NCBI RefSeq assembly: GCF_033958435.1
Contig: NC_134137.1
Location: 108,634,501 to 108,698,500 of the forward strand
Direction: 5' to 3'
Source: Carettochelys insculpta
Lineage: Eukaryota > Chordata > Testudines > Carettochelyidae
DNA length: 64,000 bases
The notes beneath the pieces were generated by a model. It searched no databases, had not been told where the DNA came from, and saw nothing but the letters and a program-made list of their open reading frames with translations. Position numbers and translations under genes: made by a program. Position 1 is the stretch's first letter; every line of letters starts with the position of its first letter. This document shows positions 1 to 11,793 of the stretch, one piece after another.

Positions 1-882
1 TTTTAGGAAAAGGCTAGAATAGCAGTGGATGGGGGACAGAATGGGGGTGGGAGCTTGGTGGAAAGGGGTTGAGTGGGTGGGAGTCTGGAGCGGGGAGCGG
101 GGGGCATTGGGCCTGGATGGGAGACTGATCAACATGCATGAAGATCTAAAGTCAAGAGTGGACGAGGAAGATGAAGGAATCATTGAAGGTATAGAGCAGG
201 GGTCTCAGAATCATGGGCTGAGCCATCTATGGCCAGAGCATATTTGCAGTCCCATCCAGAGTGGGAGGGGAGTGTAGCCGTACCCATTCCCCAAGCTAGC
301 CTCCTTCCTCCCATTGCCCTGCCCTATCCTCTTTGTTGCACCACACCTCCCCAAGGAACATGACCTTGAGGATTCTGGTGGTGCTTGTTATGGGGTGGCA
401 GCAGCGGGTGGGTCCCCCTCCATTTCCTGTGGTTGGCTGTGCTTCCCCTTGGGTCTCACTGCTATGGGGAACATGGGAGGGCCCGACTACTGGTGCAACC
501 TTACAGCAGGCTCTTCCTCCTGATAACCCAGAGTCTGTGTATCCTGGGGCTGAGCAGAGGTGGAGCTTGGGGAATGGGTATGGATAGGCCTATTTTACCC
601 CTCATCTCTGTATTGTACAGATTGTTAATATGCACTGGCTGTAGATGTCCCATGGACCGTGAGTTTGAGACCCCTGTTATAGGATATTGAGAGGAGCAGA
701 AAAAGTAGGGGTAAGAGAAAATGAGAGCACAGCTGCAGGTGAGAGCAGAATTATGCAGGGAAGTGATAAGAAGCTTGAATTTAATACAGTAAGATAAAGG
801 GAGTCAATATGGGGGCAATTCAGGATTGTGCAGTGACGGCTTGAGAATGTGAGATTTCAACAATGATTATGGCTAGATTAGG

Positions 883-1050
883 GCTTGGTCTACATCTTAA
901 AATTTAAATCAACATAGCTGCATTTCTCCAGTGTGTGGAAAAACCCACTTCTCTGAGTCACATAGCTATGTTGTCCTAATCCCTAGTGTAGATGCAATTA
1001 CGCTGAAGGCTGTCATTCTCCAGCTATGCTGATAGTTTCTTTAGTGGAGA
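883..1050. repeat. Fragment of a widespread sauropsid DNA-transposon-derived repeat
   Basis: The stretch carries the phrase ggtctacatcttaaaattta followed by a hairpin (acatagctgcatttctcc against a later acatagctatgtt) and then ctagtgtagatgcaa. This layout resembles a MITE common in turtle and crocodilian genomes, recalled from memory rather than searched. The outer ends are not clear, so the limits are approximate. Confidence 0.45.
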
Positions 1051-1487
1051 CATGGCAATTAAGGAGGGAAGTGAGAAGCAGAGAGACCAACGCGAAAGAA
1101 GTTCCAATAATACTCAAGGTGAGCAATGACCAAGCTGAGTGGTGATAAAGAAGCATAGGTGGGTTTCTTGCAGTTTGAGAAGCAACTGAAGGTAGGGTTT
1201 TACAGGGTAAAACTGTAAGGGAGGAAGCAGGGTAGTGAGGAGGAGGAGGAAGAGGAGAAGCTGTAGTGAAAGGTGGGTGTGGGGAAGATAGTGAAGGAAA
1301 GTTTTTGTTGCTGGATAGTGTCCAGTTTACTTGAACAGCAAGTGCCGCAATGGTAGGTGTAGGTCCAGCAGGATATCATCTGTAGATGAAATTCTCTCCC
1401 TCTGAAGTCAATGGGAGTTTTAAGATAGATTTCAATTGAGTGAAAATTTTGATATGTATGTTTGAGATATTTCTACTTCAGCTCATC

Positions 1488-1612
1488 TGATGAAGCAGGT
1501 TTTACCTATGAAAGCTCATGACCAACAAACTTGTTAGTCTGTAAGGTGCACCAGGACAAATATTTGTTTTTAAAGTTATAGACTAACTACTGGCTACTCC
1601 TGTGAGACTCCT
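1488..1612 (+). repeat. Penelope-like 3'-end fragment
   Basis: The order catctgatgaagcagg, gaaagctcatg, tgttagtctgtaaggtgc and tagactaact...ctactcctgtga matches the 3' end of the longer Penelope copy at 9550-10340. No coding part is attached. It ends just before the Tigger-like MITE at 1626. Confidence 0.7.
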
Positions 1613-1625
1613 ATTTTTGTATGTA

Positions 1626-1952
1626 CAGTAAAATCTTTCATATCTGTCATTCTATCACCTGAAACTCTCAAATAACCAGCATTTTAACCATAGGTAAATT
1701 TTACTTATATTTTCCATAAATACAGTGTAGTGAAAGTAAATACAAATAAATACAGCAAATACAGTATAAGTTTACGGCGTACAATAGTACTGTCGTTGGT
1801 AAATAAAGTACTCTGCATACGTTTTTGTTAATATCTAATCTGGTTTTTCTTTAGTGTTATGCATTGCTAGGTATACAGCTCTATTATTCAGAATATTTGA
1901 ATATTCGGCAGCATCCTGGTCCTGTGACTGCCAGATGTGAAAGAGTTTACTG
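1626..1952. mobile_element. Tigger-like MITE, copy 1 (TA target duplication)
   Basis: The terminal inverted repeats read cagtaaaatctttcatatct at the left and agatgtgaaagagtttactg at the right, and each end is flanked by TA. The interior is AT-rich and non-coding. Further copies lie at 42670-42991 and, with a different core, at 37446-38197. TA duplication plus CAGT-type ends fit the Tc1/mariner superfamily, Tigger/pogo branch. That assignment is inferred because no transposase is present. Confidence 0.75.
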
Positions 1953-2002
1953 TATATATGTATATATACCTGCAAATCATGCATCTGGTAAACTGGACTG
2001 TA

Positions 2003-2091
2003 TTAAAGCTTATGCCCAAATAAATTTGTTAGTCTTAAGGTGCCACAGAACTCCTTATTTTTTGCTGAAACAGACAGTTACTCCTCTGAAA
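2003..2091 (+). repeat. Penelope-like 3'-end fragment
   Basis: The phrases aaagcttatgcccaaataaa, tgttagtcttaaggtgccac and cagacagttactcctctga follow the order of the Penelope 3' end seen at 10210-10340. It is a solitary 3' piece about 50 bp beyond the MITE that ends at 1952. Confidence 0.65.
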
Positions 2092-4998
2092 ACAAATATT
2101 GGACGTTAATAACTGTTTACCCATTAGTTTATGTTTCCCAAGTTCCTCTACGCAACCAAACATCCCCACTCCTGAAAAGTATTATGTAGTCATTAATAAG
2201 TAATAAAAATCGTAAAACTCCCAAAGTCCCTCAACTAGTTTACCTAGGCAATATACTTGTTCACAGTAGTTTTACTTTTTTTCCTGTCTCCATGTGCTGG
2301 TGCCAAGCAGAGGGGAATTTAAAACAAATGAATAGGTAAGAGATTGCTATTTGATATAACCCAAATTAATTTTAATGGTCTTCTAACTTAAATAATAGAT
2401 TCAGCCATTTGTAAAAAATATAAGTTGCACCATTTTAAATATTTTAAGTATATTGTCCAAATTAGTAAAACATTATTATAAGAATGAAATAATGTGGTAG
2501 AGTTGTGTAGCTCTCTATAACTAATCTGAACAAAAACTCGTACAGCTTATTTGTATTTACAGGAAACATCAGTGGTCATCAATGAAACTGTTACAAAAGA
2601 TGAAGTCCCTTAGAATATTTTAAATTGCTTTTTTAATACTCATGTTTTCTTTGTATACTTTCCACACATGATCTTATGCACTGGGCGGTCCATTATTTGT
2701 GATACTGAATTTTTCCATGGCAGCTATGCAGTGGCTCTGTCAGAACTACTTAGCACCAATAATGTAAAAATAACTTCCCTAAATTTTTATTATAACATGG
2801 ATAGTTGCCATATTTATGTAATGCTTAAATAAAATGCACTGTATTAAATTTTCTGTTTCAGGGAAAGAGATCAAAAGGCAAATTGTTGGAGACTGGATTA
2901 TGCCAGTTGTTTGTACATTTTTCTTGTTTCAAAGCAGACCTTGAAAGCTGAAAAAAATGCATTTAATTGCTGTTGTGCAATTGTAATCTTAATACATTAG
3001 AGCTGGTAAAAATACTGATGTTAAAATAGTGTAAATAAGTGATATCTTCTTAAATTTGCTGCTGTTTTTAGGTTGAAATGATTTGAGGCAATTAATGCCC
3101 CTGATATTGCACGATTTATTCTTCAAAATTGTTGATTGTATGTGTATAAAACAAACATGACTCTGGAAAAATTGTCTTACAGTAATTTGCTGCTTGTCTT
3201 TCTCTGAACTTGCAATTCCTTAGCCACTTGTTTGCAGGTAACTAAGTGAAAAAATTTACTCTATTTGCTTCCCCCTCTCCCAATTCTAGTTTGCAAATAT
3301 ATGACTGAATTTGCAAGAGAAAAGAAATGTAAAAGTTTCCTTCTTGACTCTAATCGTGGCTCTTCATCAGTCATCACTCTTCCTGCATTTTGTTCAAGAG
3401 GCTCTAATTGTCTGCATTTGGCAGGTTTAACACTTCCTGACAGAGAGGCTATTAAGGGGAAGTATTCTCGCATAACTGTCACAGGCAGGAACAAAGAACC
3501 TTCAAACTCAATGTGTGGAAACCACTAACATTCTTAAATGACCCTTTTCATGCATTTTTATCCCTTTAAGCTAAAATTTGGAGAGTGCAGGGTCATGGAA
3601 AGCAGCAAGGTGTAATAAAACAGTAAACCTTGATTTTATTTTGTAGATTTATCTCTGACTTAAAAACAATTGTTATTTGGAAAAATCTCATTAACAGATG
3701 TGACTGCTTGGAATAAAAAGACTTAAAACTGATGTAGCTTTCAGGACTGCTTTGAACTTAACAAGCACCGATTTGTGGAGCAGACTAGCTAATGAAAGGA
3801 AATTAAATTTTCTGACAACTTCCCCTGCCAGCCTCCTTATTCTTCATGGGGCTGTTACTAGGTACTGAAGACTTTTAAAGAGGATTTTGTTTTATTATTG
3901 GACGTAAATGAACCAGGTATGAACATTTAGTATGTATTCTTAAAAATGTTCTGACCTGGGTGCTTTTACAATGAGTTGCCTTGAAAACTTTAAAAATATG
4001 TCAACCACTTAAGTTTCAGACACACTCAGCAGCTGCTGGTTTCCAGACATTTCTGCCTGTCATTCAAATCTTTAAATGAATGTATAGTACATACATAGTA
4101 TAAATATTAGCATTTTTACATGGAATTTTCAGACTTAAGCTGTGTCACTATCATAAAAAACTTCTTTTTACTGTAATCTAATGGAAAAATATTGTTGTGT
4201 GTGAAGGGAAGCAGAATTTAACTACTGTATGAGATAGAAACTTTGGATGTTACAAGTGAACCTGTGCTCAAAGTACCTTGGGAGAATCATTTTACTTTTC
4301 CTGGCTTTTTGCTCACCACCACTCCATTGCAGTTTCCATAATAGCGTTCCATAATAGCATCTTACAGACTGCTTTTGGTCATAGAAACAATCATTTCAAT
4401 TTATGCATTTCATACAACAGTTCAGTTCAAAAAACTAAAAAAGGTATATTGAAGGCTGGAGGTTTAAAAACTGCAAAACTGAAGTTGATGTGAATTATAC
4501 GTGGAATAAGATCGGCAAGATTTAGCCCTTAAAGAAGTTCTGTGAGATTCATTCCAAATCCTATCCAAACAGTAGAGAATCAACTCCCCCTGCTGACAGC
4601 ATCTGGAAAAACACAACACATAAATAACTGAGGACAGAAACAAGCAGGCAATGGACAAGCTTTAATGATCTGATTTATGATCCATTATTGACTGTAAACT
4701 TCTAAATTCTACCATTTAAATTCCTTCAACTGCAGAAAATAATTTTGAGATTCTGGTAGTGCTTCCTGTCAGCTGATTACTTGTTGCTTTGAGTTTCTCA
4801 GTATAATAATGATGAGGTAGAATTTACATTCCACTTATGGTATTAATTTTACATTCCTCTGACTGAAAAGGGTCACAAGGTTGTAAAATCAAACATTAAA
4901 TGAATCAGAGGAGACAGTAGTGCAATATATGACTGCCCTAAGGACACAGTGCAATGGCTGATGGGATTAATGTTAGGTCTCATTTCCTGCTTTTACAG

Positions 4999-5035
4999 GA
5001 TGCAGATGAAGCTGTCAGAATTGCAAGGGAAATTG
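4999..5035 (+). CDS. PCCA: PCCA internal exon A (37 bp): start of the ATP-grasp core
   Basis: The exon encodes DADEAVRIAREI plus the first base of a split glycine codon. It matches human PCCA from about residue 201 (human, from memory, has DAEEAVRIAREI). The acceptor is ttttacag and the donor is gtaagt; the intron is phase 1. PCCA is the biotin-carrying alpha subunit of mitochondrial propionyl-CoA carboxylase, which makes D-methylmalonyl-CoA from propionyl-CoA in branched-chain amino acid and odd-chain lipid breakdown. This helix precedes the glycine-rich ATP loop. The exon is too short to identify alone, but it joins in phase to the exon at 14426. Confidence 0.93.
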
Positions 5036-5670
5036 GTAAGTTCTTAAATTAGCTATGGTGGGATTTGTGTGCCTCTCAGCAGACATGGTTGACTAAATTG
5101 AATGTGTAATAAGTAATCCCTAAAGAACAAATAATGTTTTAATGGTTTTTAAGTTCCCCCATCTTAACGCCCTCTTAAATCATCACATTTTAGCTTTACA
5201 AACTGAGGTTGAAAGACTGGGTATGTGAATGAGTTGCAGACAGCATATAAGAGACAGTGAGCATTGGCTACTTTAAAAAAAGGAATTTATTTTAACGTAT
5301 TCATGAAATTAAATATGGTATCCTTTTTGCCTAATATGTTAGGCATGATACATTTTATATGGAGGCTAACAGAATGTTGGTTAGGTTCTTCATCATTATT
5401 TGGACCACAGTTGGCATGCATACAGTTGGGACCACCAACTTTTCTGCTGTCCTATGCTTGATTAAAATTAAATCACCATTCTGCACCTAAATACACTATA
5501 GAATGGAAAAAAGTTAACAAAAACCTACTTGGGACTCTTATTTTAGAGTGTGATAGATGCCTTTGGACCTCTTTTAGGGAAGCTTCCTTCTGAGGAAAGT
5601 ATATGTTCATGTTCTTCCAGTTGAGCACATGCTTAAATGCTTTCCTGAATTTGGTCCTAATACTGTAAAG

Positions 5671-5801
5671 CAGTGGTTTTCAACCTGTGCTCCACAGAAC
5701 ACTGGGGGCTTGCAGACTGTGCTTAAGATTTCCAAAGGGGTCCATACTGCCATTTGAAATTTTGTGGGAGCCTGCAAATGAGAAAAGATGGAAAACGACT
5801 G
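5671..5801. mobile_element. hAT MITE with perfect 8-bp target duplication
   Basis: The 131-bp element begins cagtggttttcaacctgtg and ends aaaagatggaaaacgactg, so the ends are inverted repeats of the hAT type (CAGTG...CACTG, here with one change). Ctgtaaag occurs directly before it (5663-5670) and directly after it (5802-5809), a perfect 8-bp target duplication as hAT transposases make. The interior is a short non-coding stem. Confidence 0.88.
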
Positions 5802-6333
5802 CTGTAAAGTTGAGGGGACAGCTTGGATGGGCTTGCTGGTTACTGTTGTTACATAAATCTAAGGACGTGTCAGGGATTTTTTTTGGTTGTAATATGTTTT
5901 TAATGGTATAGCTACGCCAACATGAACCCCTACTATGGATGCTATCAGTGCAAAAGATGATTAGTGCCATCACATCTTAGACTGGGCTAAAGGGGGTAAT
6001 TTGTGGTGCTGAAAAATACCTTTTCATACATTCCTTCTGAGTTTTCATTGCTGTAACTATATTGCACTGGTTTAACTGCCCCAGAATCTCAGGTATAGAC
6101 AAGTTTTAAATTAGGATGGCAAAATTTAATTCAGCATTTCTTTTGGCTAGCTTTTATGTCACTGTTGTGAGAGCAGGTGGTGATTGATCACTCGCTGTTC
6201 AAGCGGAAATGAAAGGAAGACAAGATTACTAGCAAAGGTAGAATTTTTGCAGGAGAAGTTGTTTAAATTACTGTGTTATATTATGGAACCTTTTCGTACT
6301 TTTATATACATCTTCTTCAACTTTATTTGTATA

Positions 6334-6660
6334 CAGGTTGAACCTTTCTCATCTGGCACCTTTGGGACCTGACTGGTGCCAAATGAGAAAGTTTGCCATA
6401 CCAGGAGAGCTCAATATTGTCTAGCAGCATTACCAACACTACCGCTGCTTCCTGGGCTCTTAGAAGACACTTAGGGGTAAATTAGGACTAGATAACAGCA
6501 CAGAACACTAAGAGCCAGGATTGATGGTTTTACACAAACTTTATGGTACCATGGGAAAGCTGGCCACACCCATGATAAGTGGATATCTGGCTAACTGAAA
6601 TCATACTGGACTACGGATGTTACCAGATGAGGCAGTGCCAGATTAGAGAGGTTCAACCTA
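6334..6660. mobile_element. Tigger-like MITE with GGTTGAACC termini
   Basis: The ends are caggttgaacctttctcatc and gattagagaggttcaaccta, a near-perfect inverted repeat flanked by TA on both sides. The 327-bp interior has no reading frame. A region near 15335-15380 resembles the right end (gttgccagatgagagactcc). TA duplication points to Tc1/mariner; the Tigger label is inferred from the CAGG-type terminus. Confidence 0.75.
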
Positions 6661-7089
6661 TATTTTGATTTGCAGAGTTGGCTTTGTGGGATTTGTGATC
6701 TAAAAGACTTACCTACAAATGTTTTTTTGTAAATGAACCAATGATGTTTGATGCACACAGGAAAGGGCAATGGTGCATTCCAAATGACTTTTAAAACTTA
6801 TTCTTGCTTATTTTTCATTTTTGGTCCCCCTTATGTCCTTCTGACTTTACTTTTTCTTATATGATTTACCCCAATAGGCTCATGATATCGCTTCTTTTTA
6901 TTAGCCATGATGGGCATTGGAGGCAATTGTAGGGAGTTATATAGGTAGCAGAATTTTTTTGTTTCTCTAGTTTTAAAAACTGTGTTTTAAAAGTTTACTG
7001 AATTCTGCTGTATATTAAAGGGGGGAAAAAGTCACTTTTTGTTCTTCACCCTGCCAGCTTAAATAATTGAATTCCACTAAGATTTCTAA

Positions 7090-7346
7090 GGCTATGTCTG
7101 CACTTGCATTTGCTTGATGAAACTTTTGTTATTCATAAATGCTTATCCTCCCTTCCCACCGCACGTCGAAGTATTGGCACCATAAGTGTAAATGTGAACA
7201 CTGCTTTGTTGACAGGAGCACACTCCTGCTGATACAATGAAAGTCACTAATTAAGGGTAGAAGTATTTTGTTGGCAAAAGTCACACACTCTGATTTTTAG
7301 CAAAAAGACTTCGTCCACACAGCCTTGTTACACAGTATAGACATAC
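7090..7346. mobile_element. Harbinger-like MITE relic
   Basis: The left end reads ggctatgtctgcacttgc and the right end cacagtatagacatac, imperfect inverted copies of a terminus that recurs at 23347, 34911 and 49884. The interior includes the words gttgacagg and gttggcaaaa, which are typical of the Harbinger-derived repeats in this window. Both ends are decayed and I could not define a target duplication. Confidence 0.5.
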
Positions 7347-7382
7347 TAAGTTGTTGTACAGTTCTCATCATAGTTAAGTGGA

Positions 7383-7697
7383 AACAAAAAAGCAGTCCAG
7401 TAGTACTTTAAAGACTAACAAAATAATTTATTAGGTGATGAGCTTTTCTGAGACAGACCCACTTCTTTAGACCATAGCCATACCAGAACAGACTCAATAT
7501 TTAAGGCACAGAGAACCAAAAATAGTAATCAAGGTTGTCAATATTGAGTCTGCTCTGGTATGGCTGGGATCTGAAGAAGTGGGTCTGTCCCATGATGGCT
7601 CATCACCTAATAAATTCATTTGTTAATCTTTAAAGTGCTACTGGACTGCTTTTTCGGTTTGATGGTATATAGACTAGCATGGCTATCTCTCTTTTAC
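7383..7697. mobile_element. Penelope inverted dimer with 12-bp target duplication
   Basis: Two copies of the same Penelope 3' segment face each other. The left arm (to about 7502) is the reverse complement of the right arm (from about 7540), sharing gaagtgggtctgtc, ctcatcacctaataaat and agtgctactggactgctttt. The right arm runs on into tagactagcatggctatctc, the Penelope 3' terminus. The 12 bases tagttaagtgga occur exactly at 7371-7382 and again at 7698-7709, so the dimer is bounded by one target duplication. Confidence 0.85.
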
Positions 7698-8062
7698 TAG
7701 TTAAGTGGAGTGCATCTTTTCAGAGTTTTAGCTGGTGGTCTGTGATGTAAAGGGATCTAAAATGAGGAAATAGGATACAACTGAAATCTCCATTTGTATT
7801 GTGCCTGTCCCTTGTGCAGGTTACCTTTTAACTGTGTTCATTGAGACAATCCTGTTTTTCTAAAAAGCGTTAGTGTAAAAAAACAAAAACCTGTTCTGAT
7901 GTCACCTGGAATGCATATATCAGTGTTCCATCCAAGTAATGCCCCTGGCTGATGCCGCCACCTGCTTCTTAATGGTGCATTCTGACTGGCTGTCTGTGAG
8001 CAATACTGGATGTGTAGCATGCAGCATCAGTTTTCTATCTAATAGTGTCTGTAACTTTAAGA

Positions 8063-8526
8063 CAGTGATGGACAGCCACAAATCATGGGTGGGCCTCATG
8101 AGTGGCTCTCCTTTACCTCAGTGGACCACAGCAGCTCAGGACCCACAAGAGCTCTGCCCATGGCTCTGCAGCCTCCCCTGCCCCATTGTCCCTCTTCCAT
8201 GGAACTCTCGTGCATTTGGGTTATTTACTCCTCCCTCTCTCTCCCAGCACTTTCTGAGCACCGCACATGTGCTGATTCATGCTCCGTCCCTGTTGTTCCA
8301 CCTCCCTCTAAGGGCTTGAACAGCTGTGAATGGAGCAGTGCAAATCAGCCAGTTCTGGGAGGGGGCAGAAATGAAGCAATAGTGCTGTGGGGGGCGGGAG
8401 AGGAGAGGAACAGGTAAGTTCAGAACTCCTCTGCCCCAGTGTGTGAGGGACATAGGAGAGGGGAACAGCCAAGAAGTCCTCAGGCCTCCTGTGGAGCCCC
8501 AGTGGGCCACAGTTTGCTTGCCACTG
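8063..8526. mobile_element. Probable hAT non-autonomous element
   Basis: The left terminus is cagtgatggacagccaca and the right terminus is cagtttgcttgccactg, imperfect inverted repeats with hAT-type CAGTG/CACTG ends. The flanking octamers (ctttaaga and gtctaaaa) match at only five of eight positions, so the target duplication is decayed. The GC-rich interior gives overlapping frames on both strands with no recognisable protein. Confidence 0.6.
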
Positions 8527-9549
8527 GTCTAAAACAAGGCCATCATTACTACTAATAGTTAACCCTCGTACTCTGTGCAGAGCATCTGTCATCTACAAAT
8601 CTCCTCCATTTTACTCTACCTTGGGACAGAACTTTTAACAGGCTGTCATTACAAATATCTTAAAAGAAAGACAAAACATATTTTGCTGTCCAGTCATAAG
8701 TTAGGCAATTTTTTTCTTTCCCCTGCATTAATTGGTGTAGCATTTTCTTGATTTTCTTCACCATGGACATCTCTTGTTTTCTCTTACAATTTGAATATTC
8801 TGTCTTCCTGTTTCTGTAAGAATTTTAGTTCTTCCACAGTTCTTTCTGTAATACATGTTAATTTGGTCTTATCACTTGCTCTTCTCATTTAACATTTTTA
8901 CGTATTTTTATTCTCTTCTCCCATCACTTTTATGGATTGTCAGTTTCTTTTCCTCTTCTCATTTTGTTGTTGTGGTCCATTCTTGCTTTCTTCTTCTCTT
9001 ATTGCTCCATTCTGAAGAGCACTGTTCTGTGTAATGTGCAGGCAGTGATATGAAATCAGCAGGGATTTTGTTTTTGGGTAATCTCCTGGCTGTTCCAGCT
9101 ATTCAGGCTGTAAGTTGCAAATTGAAACTTGAGAGAGTCCTGATTTATGAAGTGTGGTCAGGATCTACTAAGTTTCACTTTGCACCTTGCCATCTGAGTG
9201 AGCAGAACAGCCAGGAACCAAAGTCAATATAAAACCAAACAAAGCCCCATACAATTACAAAGTAGCTGGAAAAACATGCTATTGTCATGTTTCAGTCCAC
9301 TCACAGCTAGCTGATGTTAATGTTGCTTAAGAGGGATATGGAAAATAAACTTTTATTTCTGGACATAGACAACTTTTGGTTCAGAGGCAGCAATTTTATA
9401 AAAATAACTTGAGAGTACCTGACAGTAAGACATATTGACAATGGTAAAAGCTAAGTAGTAGCAGAGAAAGGGAACCATCACAAGTCCTTACAGACTACAT
9501 TGGATGCTAAGATACTGAATATACCTAACTATGCATAGACTGATTAGGC

Positions 9550-10340
9550 CTACTAGATGTGCAGGTGAATAAGTCCCTGATGGTATGGTTGATGTGGTTA
9601 GGTCCTGTGATGACGTCGCTGGTGCCAACTCTGCGCATATCTACATCAGCGACATCATCTCAGGAACTAACCACATCAACCACACCATCAGGGGCTCATT
9701 CACCTGTACATCTACTAATATAATATACGCCATCATGTGCCAGCAATGCCCCACTGCAATTTACATTGGCCACACTGGACGGTCTCTATGTAAAAGAATA
9801 AATGGACACACATCAGACATCGGGAACTGTAACATACAAAAACCTGTAAGAGAACACTTCAATCTCCCTGAACACTCAGTAACAGATCTAAAAGTAGCCA
9901 TCCTGCACCAAAAAAAAAAAAAAAAAACACCCAAAAACTTTGAAACCAGACTTCAAAGACAAACTGCAGTGCTGGAATTCATTTGCAAATTTGACACCAT
10001 CAACCAAGGATTGAACAGAGACTGCGAGCGGCTGACCAATTACAAAAGCAGTTTCTCCTCTCTTGATGTTCACACCTCCAAGTCAACTGCTGCTAATGGG
10101 CCACATCCCTCCGTGAGTGAACTGACTTGTGAGCTCTGGCCCTCCTCTTGACTGGGACTCCCTCCTTTTCATGAACCTATAAAGTTAGACCCTCTTCTGG
10201 AACCCCCACTCATGCATCTGACGAAGCAGGTTTTAGCCCACGAAAGCTTATGCTCCAAAATATCTGTTAGTCTGTAAGGAGCCACAGGACTTCTTGTTGT
10301 TTTTGAAAATACAGACTAACTTGGCTACCTCTCTGATACT
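9550..10340 (+). mobile_element. Penelope-like retroelement, 5'-truncated, with endonuclease
   Basis: The element holds the C-terminal endonuclease part of a Penelope polyprotein followed by its 3' untranslated end (gaagcaggttttagcccacg, gttagtctgtaagg, cagactaacttggctacctc). No reverse transcriptase is present, so it is 5'-truncated. Its 5' edge is an inverted duplication: bases about 9560-9612 are the reverse complement of about 9650-9710. The tactag at the left edge recurs just after the 3' end and may be a remnant of a target duplication. Confidence 0.82.
9585..10151 (+). pseudogene. Penelope GIY-YIG endonuclease fragment
   Basis: This 188-codon open frame contains a GIY-YIG nuclease core: IIYAIMCQQC, then IYIGHTGRSLCKRINGH, then PVREHFN and a downstream LEF carrying the likely metal-binding glutamate. 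In Penelope-like elements this domain follows the reverse transcriptase and nicks target DNA. The first ~20 codons lie in the inverted 5' duplication and are not part of the ancestral protein. An 18-base A run (9910-9927) encodes a lysine stretch in the frame, probably an expansion of a shorter lysine-rich segment. Without the RT part it cannot be a functional element. Confidence 0.8.
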
Positions 10341-10967
10341 AGGCACAGAAATGTAAATCTGGGGCAAAGAGTAGAAGACCCACCTTGTTCAGATATTTTG
10401 CCACTGCATGGAAGATTAATTGAATCCTTGCTGCCAAAGCATACTATCAAAAAGGCTATTAGTTTTGAGTTTGGCTGGATTTTTTAATTGTTGCAAATTT
10501 TTAATCCTTGTGCATTTATTCAGGTTATTGAGATGGCAGTCAAAGTCTGAGAGGTGCAGGCCTATCATTGACTAGGACAGTGATAATTAATGCTTCAATA
10601 TGTTTCTCCCAACTGATACACAAAACTTCCTAAACCAAGCCGAAGCATTCTCAGCTCCTATATAATAATATTGACAAGCCTATTAAGTTTGTCAAATACC
10701 TAAAGGGTCCCATTGGGCATCAGTTCCATTCTTGACCTGAGGCCAGTGTCTCAGATGATCTTAAATGATTCTTAAAGTTATATGTAGAAAATAAATGAAA
10801 GTGCTCTGATTTAGTTTAGAAATGTTAAATGCAAATTCTGTTAAAGTGAAAGGCAGCTACTCTGCTTAGCATCTTTGAAAACAGGCTATTTTTTACATAT
10901 GTATTTTGGAAACTAATCTTAAACACAACTTTTTTTTTAAAGTATTGGTCCTACTTTATTGTATATT

Positions 10968-11327
10968 GGCTGTGTCTATACTTGGCCAGAATTTTGAAAG
11001 GGCCATGCTAATGGCCTAATCAGAGAATACCTATGAGGTGCTGAAATGAATATTCAGTGCTTCTTTAGCATGCTGCTGGCCATGGCACTTCAAAAGTGCT
11101 GCACTTCAATTGCACGCGGCTCATCTACTTGGGGCCCTTTTCAAAAGGCTTTCGACATTTGCGGGGCCCTTTCAAAAAGGGCCCCATGTAGATGAGCCAC
11201 ATGCAATCGAAACATGGCACTTTTGAAATGCTGTGGCTGGCAGCATGCTAATGAGGCACTGAATATTCATTTCAGCACCTCATTAGCATGGCCCTTTCAG
11301 AATTTTGGCTAAGTGTAGACACGGCCC
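10968..11327. mobile_element. Foldback (palindromic) MITE, copy 1
   Basis: The 360-bp unit folds on itself with arms of roughly 175 bases around a centre near 11150. Ends are ggctgtgtctatacttggcc and ggctaagtgtagacacggcc. The arms contain gcatgctaatgaggcactga and cagcacctcattagcatg. The same phrases occur in the palindrome at 60250-60684, so both belong to one family. It has no coding capacity. Superfamily is uncertain because I could not fix a target duplication. Confidence 0.75.
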
Positions 11328-11793
11328 TTATGTTTTTAATGTTCTGCTGCCTTTTCAAATGAAGCATTTCTAATTTAAATTTCAAGGGCCACATGTCTCC
11401 CTGCCCTCTTTTAGCTGGCATTGAAAACATTTTAGGACACAGACCAAACAGAACAGTATTGACAAACACAGAAACCTAGAGGTAGAGTTCTGTTTTAGGG
11501 AATGGTTGATGCATTCACATAAAATAGGAAGCAACCTCTGCTCAAAATTCACATATGGACTTCTATGAAATTTGAAAAAGGTTGGTACTCTTTTCTCCCA
11601 ATTATTTTTTGTTTTTCTTTTCTTATTTCAGCATATCTCTTAAATACTGTTTTTGAATCCTACTGTAACATAGAACTGCCAATTCCCTACTACCTGATCA
11701 AACTGAGAGAAACTATTTCAATGGGAGACCTGTTTGAATCATTTTCTAATGCAGAAGTCAAACATGAGTCTATTAGCTAGGTTTGTCAATATG

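Larger units (their letters stand above)
1..4998 (+). other. PCCA: PCCA intron, 3' part of the intron upstream of the first exon here
   Basis: This stretch has no reading frame that I can match to a protein. It is AT-rich intronic DNA ending in a pyrimidine-rich tract and AG just before 4999. Bases 1-880 are G-rich and unassigned. Several small transposon pieces between 883 and 2091 are listed separately. From about 2100 to 4998 I see only unique-looking AT-rich sequence. Intron status is inferred from the exon that follows. Confidence 0.8.

Noticed and set aside
3261..3528. Frames open on both strands at 3.26-3.53 kb
   Set aside because: They are simple complements of one another without known similarity or splice context.
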